A stretch of DNA of 64,000 nt, taken from positions 1 to 64,000 of the forward strand of contig JAFLBE010000001.1 in the NCBI GenBank assembly GCA_017303995.1, written 5' to 3'. Origin of the DNA: Bacteroidota bacterium. Lineage in GTDB: Bacteria > Bacteroidota > JABWAT01. Below the pieces are notes generated by a model. That model did no database searches, had not been told where the DNA came from, and was given only the letters and a program-made list of their open reading frames with translations. Numbering within the stretch: position 1 is the first letter of the stretch; every line of letters begins with the position of its first letter. Below are positions 44,408 to 53,450 of this stretch, piece by piece. The translations under genes and the position numbers were made by a program.

Positions 44408-44965
44408 GGGAAGAAGGTAGAAGAAAGAAGGCAGAAGGAAGAAGTTAGAAGGTAGAAGAAAGATAATAGAAGTTGGAAGTCAAACGAAGCGAAGCTCCCG
44501 TTCTTTGTTTGGTAACGAACCATAGATCCGGTGAAACTTAAAAAACCTCACGGAACAGATTACTAAATGGTTAATGGAATTTTTACAACAATAAAAAGAA
44601 GTTGTCAGCCTGAGTGACGAATTTGCAAGGCTAATTCGTTTTATCGAAGGCCGGATTGCAATTAATCTGGATCATAAACCAAAACCATTCAAAATTTATA
44701 AAAAACACGGGCGCCCCCAAGGCTTTGCCACGGGTCATTGACAGCCAGTAGCCCCTACAAATATGAATTTCAATAAAAAACCTCCCTCCACTTTGTGTTC
44801 CCTCCCTTGACCCGCGCAACGCAGTTGCTTGGGTGTGATTCCTCTGTGAATCTCTGTGGTAAAAAATTCCCATGCGACAAAATTGATAATCTTTGCGCCA
44901 AATTTGATAACGCCCGCTTTCTGATTTTCCCGAACTTTGTATCAATTCAATTCAGAGGAAAAACG
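44408..44965. repeat. Repeat mosaic after the hybrid two-component gene
   Basis: Positions 44414-44480 are the longest 7-bp array in the window, at least nine units (GGTAGAA, GAAAGAA, GGCAGAA, GGAAGAA, GTTAGAA, GGTAGAA ...). Positions 44700-44770 hold short palindromes. Positions 44783-44866 are an ACAGAG-type repeat interrupted at 44805-44837 by the CCC/GGG hairpin element; the comparable copy at 48846-48903 has no insert. A promoter region for the small gene follows at 44877-44939. Confidence 0.75.
44877..44939 (+). promoter_or_regulatory. Double operator and promoter shared with the gene at 49043
   Basis: ACAAAATTGATAA (44877-44889) and CCAAATTTGATAA (44898-44910) are direct repeats 21 bases apart, two helical turns. 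GAACTTTG follows at 44932-44939. The same arrangement, repeats 21 bases apart and then GAACTTTG, recurs at 48922-48984. The second repeat lies where a -33 element would be. Confidence 0.55.
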
Positions 44966-45055
44966 ATGAAAAACAAAACTGATAATCCAACTACGAATCT
45001 CATCATTTCAGCCTCACTGCTTCTTTTCAGTTTTCTCATTCTGATAAAATGGTAG
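44966..45055 (+). CDS. 29-residue single-pass membrane peptide
   Basis: A short frame beginning MKNKTDNPTTN and continuing as one hydrophobic helix (LIISASLLLFSFLILI) ending KW. CAGAGGAAAAA is a good ribosome site 6-8 bases before the ATG. It lies between a promoter-like element (44877-44939) and a strong terminator (45163-45203), so it forms a self-contained unit of about 250 bases. No known family. A 7-bp array (GGTACGC, TTTACGC, GGTACGT, TGTACGG) begins at its stop codon. Confidence 0.45.
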   Translation: MKNKTDNPTTNLIISASLLLFSFLILIKW

Positions 45056-45162
45056 GTACGCTTTACGCGGTACGTTGTACGGGGTACGCTTTGCGGGGAA
45101 GGGGATAAAATAGCCCCAAAACCTTTGCTTTTTGTTGCTGTTTTGTTGGTTGAACTTTTTGT

Positions 45163-45203
45163 AATCCCGGCTTCTGATTCTATTCAGGACCGGGATTTTT
45201 TTT
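45163..45203 (+). terminator. Rho-independent terminator after the small peptide gene
   Basis: Stem AATCCCGG/CCGGGATT with a 19-base loop, followed by eight T. Nothing else on the plus strand nearby needs it. Confidence 0.75.
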
Positions 45204-45268
45204 GCCTAAGAACTTTTTGTTCTGATAAATAAAAAGAATGGCAGGTTTAGGTGGCAGAGGGTTAATGT

Positions 45269-45284
45269 TGTGAGACAAGTAACA
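45269..45284 (+). promoter_or_regulatory. CRP/FNR-like site (one mismatch) upstream of cargo gene
   Basis: TGTGA, six bases, TAACA. One base departs from TCACA. It ends 73 bases before the start at 45358. The remaining sequence from 45204 to 45357 shows no other element. Confidence 0.35.
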
Positions 45285-45357
45285 AGATAATAAGGTAATT
45301 ATATCTATTATTGCAGATGTTTTAAAAATCCTCACCCTCCTATGACTGAGAAACAAA

Positions 45358-48300
45358 ATGAAAAAAATGGCTATTGTTTTCTTTGCACTACTCCTGTTCT
45401 TCCACTTTTCATCCGGCTTTGCCCAATTTGGTAAATCGGTAAAATTTGTCGGTGATGGCGGACGAATTGAACTTCCTGCCCCAATTCCAACTTTAATTCC
45501 ATCCACTTTTGAAATGCGTTTTAACTGGGATGGCACCGGCGAACCGGCTCAACTTCTTTTTTATCTTGGCAATACCGGTTCAAACGGACTTGGATATTAC
45601 ATCCATAACGGAAATCTGGCAATTCTCGCCGGCGGTGTTGTTCTGCAGGATCTTTCTGCAGCGATATCACCTGACACGTGGTATCAGCTATCCGTTGTGA
45701 CGATCTGGAGTGAAGGTGCAACTTTATTTTTAACCTATCTCGATGGTGTCGTTGTTGATGGTCAACCTATAAGCGCACTTAATATTGCAGAGGCCGCAAA
45801 ATTGCAAATAGGTGGCAACGACTCAGGAGGTGACTTATTTACAGGCCTTATAGATGAATTCAGAATGTGGACTTCCGTGAGAAATGAATCTGACATTCTC
45901 TCTCTTGTAAACTCAGAATTGAGTGAGCCTGCAACCGATGCGTTAATCCTTTTTCCATTTAATGATGATGTACTTGATAAATCCGGTCATGATTTTAATG
46001 GCACTGCAATCGGAAATGTAACTTATATTGATCCGTTCTATTCACTGCTTACACCAAACTTAACCAGTGTGGATGCCGGACCAAACAGTCTGCTTGTTTC
46101 ATGGGATTTAGCTGAACCCGACGAGAATATCACCGGATTCCGGATTTATGATACAGGTGCGCCGGCATACAAAACCACAGGGGGGCCGATATTACTGGAT
46201 ACAGTAAATTCAGTCAGGTTTTCAAAAAAGATGAAAGGGATGACTGACATCCGGGCCTATCACGTGGTTGTCGTGGCTGTTGATGCAAATGGATTTGAAT
46301 CAGATTACTCGAACATGATTGAGGCAACACCTCTTTCAACTTATGATGCCTTAGGCTATGACTGGCGTTCAAACCTTGACTTGAACGGACCCGAATTCTC
46401 CTGGACTGATATTTCATCAACCGGAACCAATGTTAACACAGAAGGAGATGATGTGGTAACCGGAGTTATTCCGATTGGATTTGATTTCCCCTACTATCAT
46501 GATCTTTATTCTTTGTTGCGGATCTGTTCAAACGGTTTTATCAGTTTTACAAGTGAGGATGCAGCATATAGTAATGACTCACTTCCCAACCCGAATTTAC
46601 CATTTAATATGATTGCAGCTTTCTGGGATGATTTGCAATGGAGTCCGGAAAATACGTGTTTCTATCAATCCTTTGATGACAGTATGATCATCCAGTTTCA
46701 CAATGCCATCCGTCTTGATGATTTTGGTGGTGGCGGAGGTGGTGGAGAATTTGCAGTAATCAATGGTTCCTCACCAAAAAAAATCAAAAGTGTTACTTTA
46801 AAAAAGGGAACCGGAGAAGGTGTGTTAAATACCTTCCAGATTGTTTTATACAAAAATGGCAACTTCAAATTAAAGTACCTGAGTATGAATTCGCTACTGA
46901 CTTCTGCAACCGGAGGCTGGCAAAACGAAAATGGAACTGATGGGAAAACTATTTTCAATGAAGAAGATTTTCTTGCAGATAGCCTGGTTGTTTTGGTAAA
47001 ACGGCCTGAAAATGTGTTGTTCAGACCCAAAATTGCTTCGGTTATTAACAAATACGACTATGCAACGGTTACCGTTTATCCTTTTTTGAATGCAACCGGA
47101 TATGAAATATTTGCAGGACCTTCAGCAGGATCACTTGAAACCTGTTCAAATGTAACCCAGATTTCCGATGAGGTTTTCAGGGTGTACGGGTTAACCCAAA
47201 ATGAAATCATTTTCCTTGGCGTTAAAGCAACTACACCTGACGGACAAACACCTATGTCTGCTGTTAAGGAAGTTGTTCTTGCCAATGCTCCAGGAAATGC
47301 AATCAGTTTTGGTGAAACCAACCAATATCTTGATTGTCAGGTTAGTTCTGATTACAAATTCAGAACCAATGATACTTTCACCATTGAAGGGTGGTTTAAA
47401 CCGTCAAATTCCGGGACAACCCAAACCCTGATTTCAAACAAAGATAATAATCTGGGAACAGGGGATATTATCCTTTCAATTCTGCCAACAGGAGAAATCT
47501 ATTACACTGATGTTTTCACAAATAACACGTACACAAATAGTGCCCAAGTTGAATTTGGTGTCTGGACCCATATTGCTCTCGTTTTTGATGGGGTGTTCTT
47601 TAAAATTTACTTTAATGGAACCTGGGTTAACCAGTTTGAATTGTGGAATGTGGAACCCACTCACCCGGTAACCAGTAATAACCTGTATATCGGTGCTGCA
47701 ATTACGATTGGTGAGGGAATTATGACTTCTGATGAGTTTCTGGGCGAAATGGACGAGTTCAGAATCTGGAATAAGGCACTTACCCCTGAAGAAGTTTCCT
47801 TTTTTCTTCATGAAGCCTTGCCGGGAGACACACCAGGTTTGATTTCCGTTTATCATTTTGATGAACCTAATGGAAGCAGTTTTGCGATTAATGAAGCAAC
47901 TAATGGCAAAAACGCAATTTTAAACGGGAATACCAGTCCGCAGTTTGTGAGTTCAGGTGCCCCTCTTAATGAAACCGTTCCGGTTGAACTTTCTGCATTT
48001 TCAGGACAAATTTCCGGCGGAAAAGTGGTTCTGAACTGGTCAACAACAACTGAGACGAATAATTATGGGTGGGAAATCCAGAAATCAGAAGACAGAAGTC
48101 AGAAGTCAGAAGACAGCCCTTCGACTTCGCTCAGGGACCAGAAGACAGAATGGGAAACGATTGGTTTTGTTGCCGGGAAGGGAACCACAACTGAAGCCCA
48201 GTCTTATTCATTTTCGTCACCTGCCGCTGCCGGTTCTCTGAAATTCAGATTAAAACAAATTGACGTGAATGGAAAAACCACTTACAGTCAGATTGTTTCG

Positions 48301-48579
48301 ATTGAAGGAAAACCAACAGTTCTGGCTTTGAATCAGAACTATCCGAATCCGTTCAACCCGTCAACCACAATCGGATTTGCTTTGCCTGCTTCCGGAAAAG
48401 TAAACATGGTTGTTTTTGATATCCTTGGCCGTGAAGTGGCAACACTTCTTAACAGGGAAATGGAATCCGGACCTCATGACGTTGTGTTTGATGCCGGTTC
48501 ATTTTCTGCCGGGATTTATTTCTGCAAACTGACTTTCGACGGAAAAGTTAAAATGATGAAACTAACGCTTTTAAAATAA
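45358..48579 (+). CDS. LamG/FN3 multi-domain T9SS cargo protein
   Basis: A 1073-residue secreted protein. The signal peptide is 1-22 (ending GFAQ). In order: a LamG jelly roll (about 25-190, LIDEFRMWTSVRN), an FN3 domain (about 230-325), a nidogen-like segment (about 345-530, SNGFISF ... NMIAAFWDDLQW) with a GGGGGGG hinge, a short FN3-like stretch, a second LamG (about 655-870, EMDEFRIWNKAL), the LPVEL pre-sorting domain and the T9SS domain with NYPNPFNP. A surface-binding role is likely. In the pre-sorting loop a 7-bp array (48080-48114) is interrupted by a TCGA-loop hairpin (48117-48138) and then resumes. The C-terminal third is nearly identical to that of the gene at 49043. Confidence 0.88.
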   Translation: MKKMAIVFFALLLFFHFSSGFAQFGKSVKFVGDGGRIELPAPIPTLIPSTFEMRFNWDGTGEPAQLLFYLGNTGSNGLGYYIHNGNLAILAGGVVLQDLSAAISPDTWYQLSVVTIWSEGATLFLTYLDGVVVDGQPISALNIAEAAKLQIGGNDSGGDLFTGLIDEFRMWTSVRNESDILSLVNSELSEPATDALILFPFNDDVLDKSGHDFNGTAIGNVTYIDPFYSLLTPNLTSVDAGPNSLLVSWDLAEPDENITGFRIYDTGAPAYKTTGGPILLDTVNSVRFSKKMKGMTDIRAYHVVVVAVDANGFESDYSNMIEATPLSTYDALGYDWRSNLDLNGPEFSWTDISSTGTNVNTEGDDVVTGVIPIGFDFPYYHDLYSLLRICSNGFISFTSEDAAYSNDSLPNPNLPFNMIAAFWDDLQWSPENTCFYQSFDDSMIIQFHNAIRLDDFGGGGGGGEFAVINGSSPKKIKSVTLKKGTGEGVLNTFQIVLYKNGNFKLKYLSMNSLLTSATGGWQNENGTDGKTIFNEEDFLADSLVVLVKRPENVLFRPKIASVINKYDYATVTVYPFLNATGYEIFAGPSAGSLETCSNVTQISDEVFRVYGLTQNEIIFLGVKATTPDGQTPMSAVKEVVLANAPGNAISFGETNQYLDCQVSSDYKFRTNDTFTIEGWFKPSNSGTTQTLISNKDNNLGTGDIILSILPTGEIYYTDVFTNNTYTNSAQVEFGVWTHIALVFDGVFFKIYFNGTWVNQFELWNVEPTHPVTSNNLYIGAAITIGEGIMTSDEFLGEMDEFRIWNKALTPEEVSFFLHEALPGDTPGLISVYHFDEPNGSSFAINEATNGKNAILNGNTSPQFVSSGAPLNETVPVELSAFSGQISGGKVVLNWSTTTETNNYGWEIQKSEDRSQKSEDSPSTSLRDQKTEWETIGFVAGKGTTTEAQSYSFSSPAAAGSLKFRLKQIDVNGKTTYSQIVSIEGKPTVLALNQNYPNPFNPSTTIGFALPASGKVNMVVFDILGREVATLLNREMESGPHDVVFDAGSFSAGIYFCKLTFDGKVKMMKLTLLK

Positions 48580-48592
48580 GTTGCGCCTTTAT

Positions 48593-48624
48593 CCCCATCC
48601 GGTGAGAACCGGATGGGTTTTTTG
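48593..48624 (+). terminator. Terminator, CCCATCCGG family
   Basis: CCCATCCGG pairs with CCGGATGGG around TGAGAA, then six T. The same stem recurs after the next two cargo genes. Confidence 0.85.
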
Positions 48625-48921
48625 TTCGACAGAATCCCGACTATCATTGTAATTTTTTTTCACCAAAAAAAACAAAACAATTTGCGTTCATTGCGTATTT
48701 CTTTTGCGTTTTGGCGTTTAATGTATTTTTCCGCATTAAAGGAGACGTGATGAATCACGTCTCTACCAAATGGTTGAATTTTCCAACATTAAACCCACCC
48801 CCATTCCCCCTCCGGCGGAGGGGGTTTTGAATTTCAAATAAAAAATTATCCCCCCGCTTTGTGTTCTCTGTGTTTCCTCTGTGCCCTCCGTGGTAAAACG
48901 CCTTTTTCCCTAGGGCGTGCG
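48625..48921. repeat. ACAGAG-type repeats with an AGACG hairpin
   Basis: A GCGTTT-rich copy (48680-48720), a hairpin GGAGACGTGAT/ATCACGTCTC (48741-48767), a CCCCCTCC...GGAGGGGG stretch (about 48795-48826), then an uninterrupted ACAGAG-type copy (48846-48903). No gene. Confidence 0.7.
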
Positions 48922-48984
48922 ACAAAATTGATAAACTTTGCAACAAAATTGATAACGGTCACCATCCCTTTTTCCGGAACTTTG
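48922..48984 (+). promoter_or_regulatory. Double operator and promoter of the 1438-residue cargo gene
   Basis: ACAAAATTGATAA at 48922-48934 and again at 48943-48955 (21 bases apart), then GAACTTTG at 48977-48984. Same architecture as at 44877-44939. The start codon is 58 bases further on. Confidence 0.55.
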
Positions 48985-49042
48985 TAACGCTGGGTGAGGT
49001 ATTCCCCTGGCTTGTAGGGTTAAACAAAAGATGGAGATGAAC

Positions 49043-52000
49043 ATGAAATATGCTACGATATCCAGGCTGACCGGGAAATTGCTTTCCGGACTCCTGATTT
49101 CTGCACTGACCGGACTAACCGGTTACGCACAGACAACCTTTACGGTCGGCACAACCAATGACGCCGGCGCTGAATCACTCCGTGAAGCTATTATCGCTTC
49201 CGAAGCAAGTGCAGGTCTTGATTTTATTGACCTGACCGGTATTACAGATACCATTAAACTGGTCACTGCCTTACCAACAATCACACAGGACCTTGTGATT
49301 ACCGGTCCGGGAAAAAATTTACTTGCGATCAGTGGTGAAAACATGGTTCGTCCGTTTTTTATTACTGGCGGAACCGTTGAAATCACTGACCTTTCTATTG
49401 TAAAGGGATGGGCAAAGGGAAATAACGGAAGTTATGACAAAGGCGCCGGGGCAGGTATGGGTGGAGCCATTTACCTCAATGCGGGTACGTTAACCGTGGC
49501 TCATGTTGCGTTCACTGGCAATAAAGCTTCCGGAGGAAATACAACAGTTAATACCAGTGGATTTGAACAGGGAACTGGCGATGGTCCGTTCCCGGGTACT
49601 GCAGGTGCTACCGGAAGTCCGGGTTCCTATTATTATGGTCCAACTGCTGGTGGTAATGGTGGATTTGGTGCCGGTGGTGGTGCAGGTGGATATGACTACT
49701 TTTCGTTTTCAACACCCGGAAGTGGTGGCTACGGCGGTTATGGCGGCGGTGGCGGAGCGGCAGGAGCAGGGTCCAATACGAGCTATGGACCTTATTACCG
49801 TGCTACAAGTGCTGCCTTTGGTGGTTACGGGTCAATCCACAAATATCAACGAGCTGGTGGTGCAGGTGCCGGTTTAGGTGGTGCTTTGTTTATCCGTTCT
49901 ACCGCAACTGCGTTTCTGAATGACTGTGAATTCAATTCTAACACTGCAGTTAAAGGCGTAACTGACAATACAGATTCAGGTAATGGACAAGGAAAAGCAG
50001 GTGCAATTTTTGTTCATCCCGGAGCAGAGGTATATGTATCCAATTTGTCCTATAGTGGAAATGCTGCTGACGATGATACTGAAGTAACCGGTGACGATAG
50101 TGACATATATGGTGTGCTGATATCTTATACGCCTGGTCAACCGCTGGTATCCATTTCGGATGCGACGGGGATCAAATATAACCGGGCAGTTTTAAATGGA
50201 ACCGTCGATGCGAATACAAATGCCACAACCTATCACTTTGAATTCAGTTTATCAGCCGATTTTTCTTCACCGATGTTTACTTCGGGCAAATCGGGTGGTT
50301 CAGGTAATGTTTCAGTTGCTGTTTCAGATACTGCAACCGGATTGGCCGCTGCTACAACCTATTATTTCAGGTTGATTGCCTCCAATGCAAATGGAGCCGA
50401 TACCAGTACGGTGAAATCGTTTGTGACTTCACCAATTCCGACACCAATTGTCTCAACAACCGATGCAGATCCGGTTGAAACAACATCTGCAACCTTGAAC
50501 GGTTTGGTCGATCCCAATGGATTTACTACTTATTATCGTTTCCGGTATGGAACTGATTCAGGTTTAGCTGCCTACACAGAGACTGATTCTGTTTCTGCCG
50601 GTTCAGGTGATGAAAATGTTGAAGTGGGCACGTCTGTTACCGGCCTCGATACTGAAACCACGTATTATTTCAGAATCGTCAGCCGGAACAGTTTTGGTGA
50701 GACGATTGGAGCAATTAAATCCTTCAGAACAAAAAAACTGGCCGTCCCTGATGTTATGATCAGCGGAGCCACCAATGTTCAGCCATCCAGTGCAATCGTT
50801 AGCGGCTTGGTGGATTCCAAAGGACTTGAAACATCGTACCAGTTTCAGTACAGCGCAGACGGTGATTTTTCATCGCCAATGCAAACAGCTATTCAGACTA
50901 TTGAGTCCGGATCAGTAAGCGGAGCAGGAAATGCAGTTTTACTGGACGGCGGTACCGGGCACCTGGTTATACCGGATAATGGTTCTATGGATGTAACAAC
51001 CACCTTCACTATTGAAGCCTGGGTTTATCGTGGCGATAAAACATTCAGTACCATTCTGGATAAGGGCAACTATCAGTATTTGTTCCAAATTCAAAACGGG
51101 ACACTTGCATTCTACAGCGTGACAGGAACTGCAAGCACATGGAAATATTCTTCCGGTACAATTCCTGCCTTCACATGGACACACGTTGCGGTAACCTTTG
51201 ATGCTGATGCAAACGAAGTTAAATTTTATAAAAATGGTGAATGGATGAATACCGAATCCGGAATCAGTGCCATCGTTCCTGATAACGGGAATGTGAATAT
51301 CGGTCGCCAGGAGCCTGCCAGCTGCCAGTGTAACACGTTTGGCGGTAAATTGGATGAGGTCAGATTCTGGAACAGAACACTTTCTCCGAACGAAATTGTG
51401 GATAACTTCCAACGGACAATAAGCGGGTCTGAATCCGGTTTGGTTGGCTACTGGTCAATGGATGAAACCAATGCCGTTTATACCTTTGACAAAAGTGGAA
51501 ATAACAACCACGCTTATCTTGCCGGTGGCGCAAGTTTTTCAACATCCGAGGTGGTTATTTCCAAAGAAATCACCCGTGTTTCTGCAACTCTGACCGGATT
51601 GAATCCACTGCAGACCTATTCATACCGTCTGACAGCAACCAACGGTGCCGGATCGGAAGTGAGTGATACTGCTTCGTTTAAATTCAAAGCAACTGTACCC
51701 GATCTTGAGCTTTGGCTGGTGGCTGATTCCAATTTGGTTGTTGATGGCGAAAACTGGGTCGTAGAATGGAAAAGTTTGACTCCAAATGGCGCAATCGCCT
51801 TCCAAAACAATCAGACAGCCAGACCTGAACTGATTGTTAACTCCTTGAATGGACATAATGTAGTGCGCTTTGATGGATCCTCAGATGTTCTATGGACATC
51901 ACCAATTTCTTCAGATTCCGGATTGACTGTTATTGCAGTTACCAAATTGTCCACCAATACCGGAAGCTACCAACGGATAGTCGGCAATGACAGACATTAC

Positions 52001-53359
52001 TTTTTTGGTTATAACGGGGGTAACTTCAATAACGTTTATGGAAATGGAACCAGTTGGACCGTCGTTGGTGACAATTCCTCAACAACTGTTGGTGCCTTCA
52101 TTATCCGGTCAACTACTCATGATGGGATTAAAGACAAGTCATACCAAAATGGTATTCCGGCAACACCGAGAACATCATCAAGAACTGGAAATACCGTTCC
52201 ATTAACTATTGGTGGCGGATTTGAAGAAGGTTACTTTCACCAGTTTTTAAATGGTGATATCGCAGAATTACTGGTATTCAACCGCACTTTATCCGATGCA
52301 GAACGGGTGGCGATTGAATCCCGCCTGGCGCTAAAATATCAGGTTGGCTTGAAAGCAACTGTTTCTAACCCGACCGTTAATTCGGGTGAGAAAGGATCTT
52401 ATTCTCTCGGTGAAACCGGCGCGACCGTTACCTTTACCACACCAAGCGGAACATCGGGTTCTCTGACTGCCTCCACCAGCAATAGTCCGACTATCGTTGG
52501 CTCACTTCCTCTGGGAATTACCGGATTGGCAACAGAAAAATATTGGAGTATTGTGAATACCGGATTGACTGGTATTGAATATTCCATTACGCTTGATCTG
52601 ACAGGTATTTCAGGAATTACCAACTTCAATTCTATCAAAGTGGTGAAACGTGAAGATGAAAATGCCACCTGGGTTGATGTCACCGGTTCACCGTTTTTTG
52701 CAACTGTTACCTTTGACGATCCGTTTATCACCATTAGTGGGTTAACATCTTTTTCTGAATTTGCTGTTGGCAGCGGATCAGAAAATCCGCTTCCGGTTGA
52801 ACTATCTGCTTTCAGCGGACAGATTTCCGGTGGAAATGTGGTTCTGAACTGGTCAACAACGACTGAGACGAATAATTATGGATGGGAAGTTGAGAAACAG
52901 AAGGTAGAAGATAGAAGTGAGAAGTTAGAATGGGAAACGATTGGTTTTGTTGCCGGAAAGGGAACAACAACTGAAGCCCAGTCCTATTCATACTCGTCAC
53001 CTGCCACTGCCGGTTCCCTGAAATTCAGATTAAAGCAAATTGACGTGGATGGAAAAACCACTTACAGTCAGATTGTTTCGATTGAAGGAAAACCAACCGT
53101 TCTGGCTCTGAATCAGAACTATCCGAATCCGTTTAACCCGTCAACCACAATTGGATTTGCTTTACCTGCATCAGGAAAAGTAAGCCTCGTTGTCTATGAT
53201 ATTCTTGGCCGTGAAGTGACAACCCTTCTGAACAAGGAAATGGTATCCGGTTTCCATTCAGTTGTGTTTGATGCCTCCTCTAATGCTGCAGGTGTTTACT
53301 TCTACAAACTTTCCTTCAACGGAAAAGTTGTAACCAAAAAATTAACCCTTTTGAAGTAA
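49043..53359 (+). CDS. Large beta-helix/FN3/LamG T9SS cargo protein
   Basis: A 1438-residue secreted protein. From MKYATIS, the signal peptide runs to about residue 30 (GYAQ). Next is a polymorphic-outer-membrane-protein-like beta-helix (about 31-360: LREAI, GGAIYLNAG, GGALFIRS, GAIFVHPG) containing a glycine-rich stretch at about 195-275. Three FN3-like repeats follow (ATTYHFEFS, FTTYYRFRYG, LETSYQFQYS), with a LamG domain inserted (about 635-825). A second concanavalin-like domain runs about 890-1105, then come the pre-sorting and T9SS domains. I start at 49043 because GGAG lies 7-8 bases ahead; the frame opens at 49031. Probably an adhesin or glycan-binding surface protein. Confidence 0.86.
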   Translation: MKYATISRLTGKLLSGLLISALTGLTGYAQTTFTVGTTNDAGAESLREAIIASEASAGLDFIDLTGITDTIKLVTALPTITQDLVITGPGKNLLAISGENMVRPFFITGGTVEITDLSIVKGWAKGNNGSYDKGAGAGMGGAIYLNAGTLTVAHVAFTGNKASGGNTTVNTSGFEQGTGDGPFPGTAGATGSPGSYYYGPTAGGNGGFGAGGGAGGYDYFSFSTPGSGGYGGYGGGGGAAGAGSNTSYGPYYRATSAAFGGYGSIHKYQRAGGAGAGLGGALFIRSTATAFLNDCEFNSNTAVKGVTDNTDSGNGQGKAGAIFVHPGAEVYVSNLSYSGNAADDDTEVTGDDSDIYGVLISYTPGQPLVSISDATGIKYNRAVLNGTVDANTNATTYHFEFSLSADFSSPMFTSGKSGGSGNVSVAVSDTATGLAAATTYYFRLIASNANGADTSTVKSFVTSPIPTPIVSTTDADPVETTSATLNGLVDPNGFTTYYRFRYGTDSGLAAYTETDSVSAGSGDENVEVGTSVTGLDTETTYYFRIVSRNSFGETIGAIKSFRTKKLAVPDVMISGATNVQPSSAIVSGLVDSKGLETSYQFQYSADGDFSSPMQTAIQTIESGSVSGAGNAVLLDGGTGHLVIPDNGSMDVTTTFTIEAWVYRGDKTFSTILDKGNYQYLFQIQNGTLAFYSVTGTASTWKYSSGTIPAFTWTHVAVTFDADANEVKFYKNGEWMNTESGISAIVPDNGNVNIGRQEPASCQCNTFGGKLDEVRFWNRTLSPNEIVDNFQRTISGSESGLVGYWSMDETNAVYTFDKSGNNNHAYLAGGASFSTSEVVISKEITRVSATLTGLNPLQTYSYRLTATNGAGSEVSDTASFKFKATVPDLELWLVADSNLVVDGENWVVEWKSLTPNGAIAFQNNQTARPELIVNSLNGHNVVRFDGSSDVLWTSPISSDSGLTVIAVTKLSTNTGSYQRIVGNDRHYFFGYNGGNFNNVYGNGTSWTVVGDNSSTTVGAFIIRSTTHDGIKDKSYQNGIPATPRTSSRTGNTVPLTIGGGFEEGYFHQFLNGDIAELLVFNRTLSDAERVAIESRLALKYQVGLKATVSNPTVNSGEKGSYSLGETGATVTFTTPSGTSGSLTASTSNSPTIVGSLPLGITGLATEKYWSIVNTGLTGIEYSITLDLTGISGITNFNSIKVVKREDENATWVDVTGSPFFATVTFDDPFITISGLTSFSEFAVGSGSENPLPVELSAFSGQISGGNVVLNWSTTTETNNYGWEVEKQKVEDRSEKLEWETIGFVAGKGTTTEAQSYSYSSPATAGSLKFRLKQIDVDGKTTYSQIVSIEGKPTVLALNQNYPNPFNPSTTIGFALPASGKVSLVVYDILGREVTTLLNKEMVSGFHSVVFDASSNAAGVYFYKLSFNGKVVTKKLTLLK

Positions 53360-53372
53360 ATACCACCTCCAT

Positions 53373-53404
53373 CCCCATCCGGTGAAAACCGGATGGGTTT
53401 TTTG
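53373..53404 (+). terminator. Terminator, CCCATCCGG family
   Basis: CCCATCCGG/CCGGATGGG around TGAAAA with a T-run, almost identical to that at 48593. Confidence 0.85.
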
Positions 53405-53450
53405 TTTGATGACATCCCGATCCAGAATTTTTCTTTCTCAATATTTTAAT

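Noticed and set aside
44408-45357. Remnant of an insertion sequence in the repeat-rich gap
   Set aside because: No transposase fragment in any frame and no terminal inverted repeats; the contents are short repeat families also found elsewhere.
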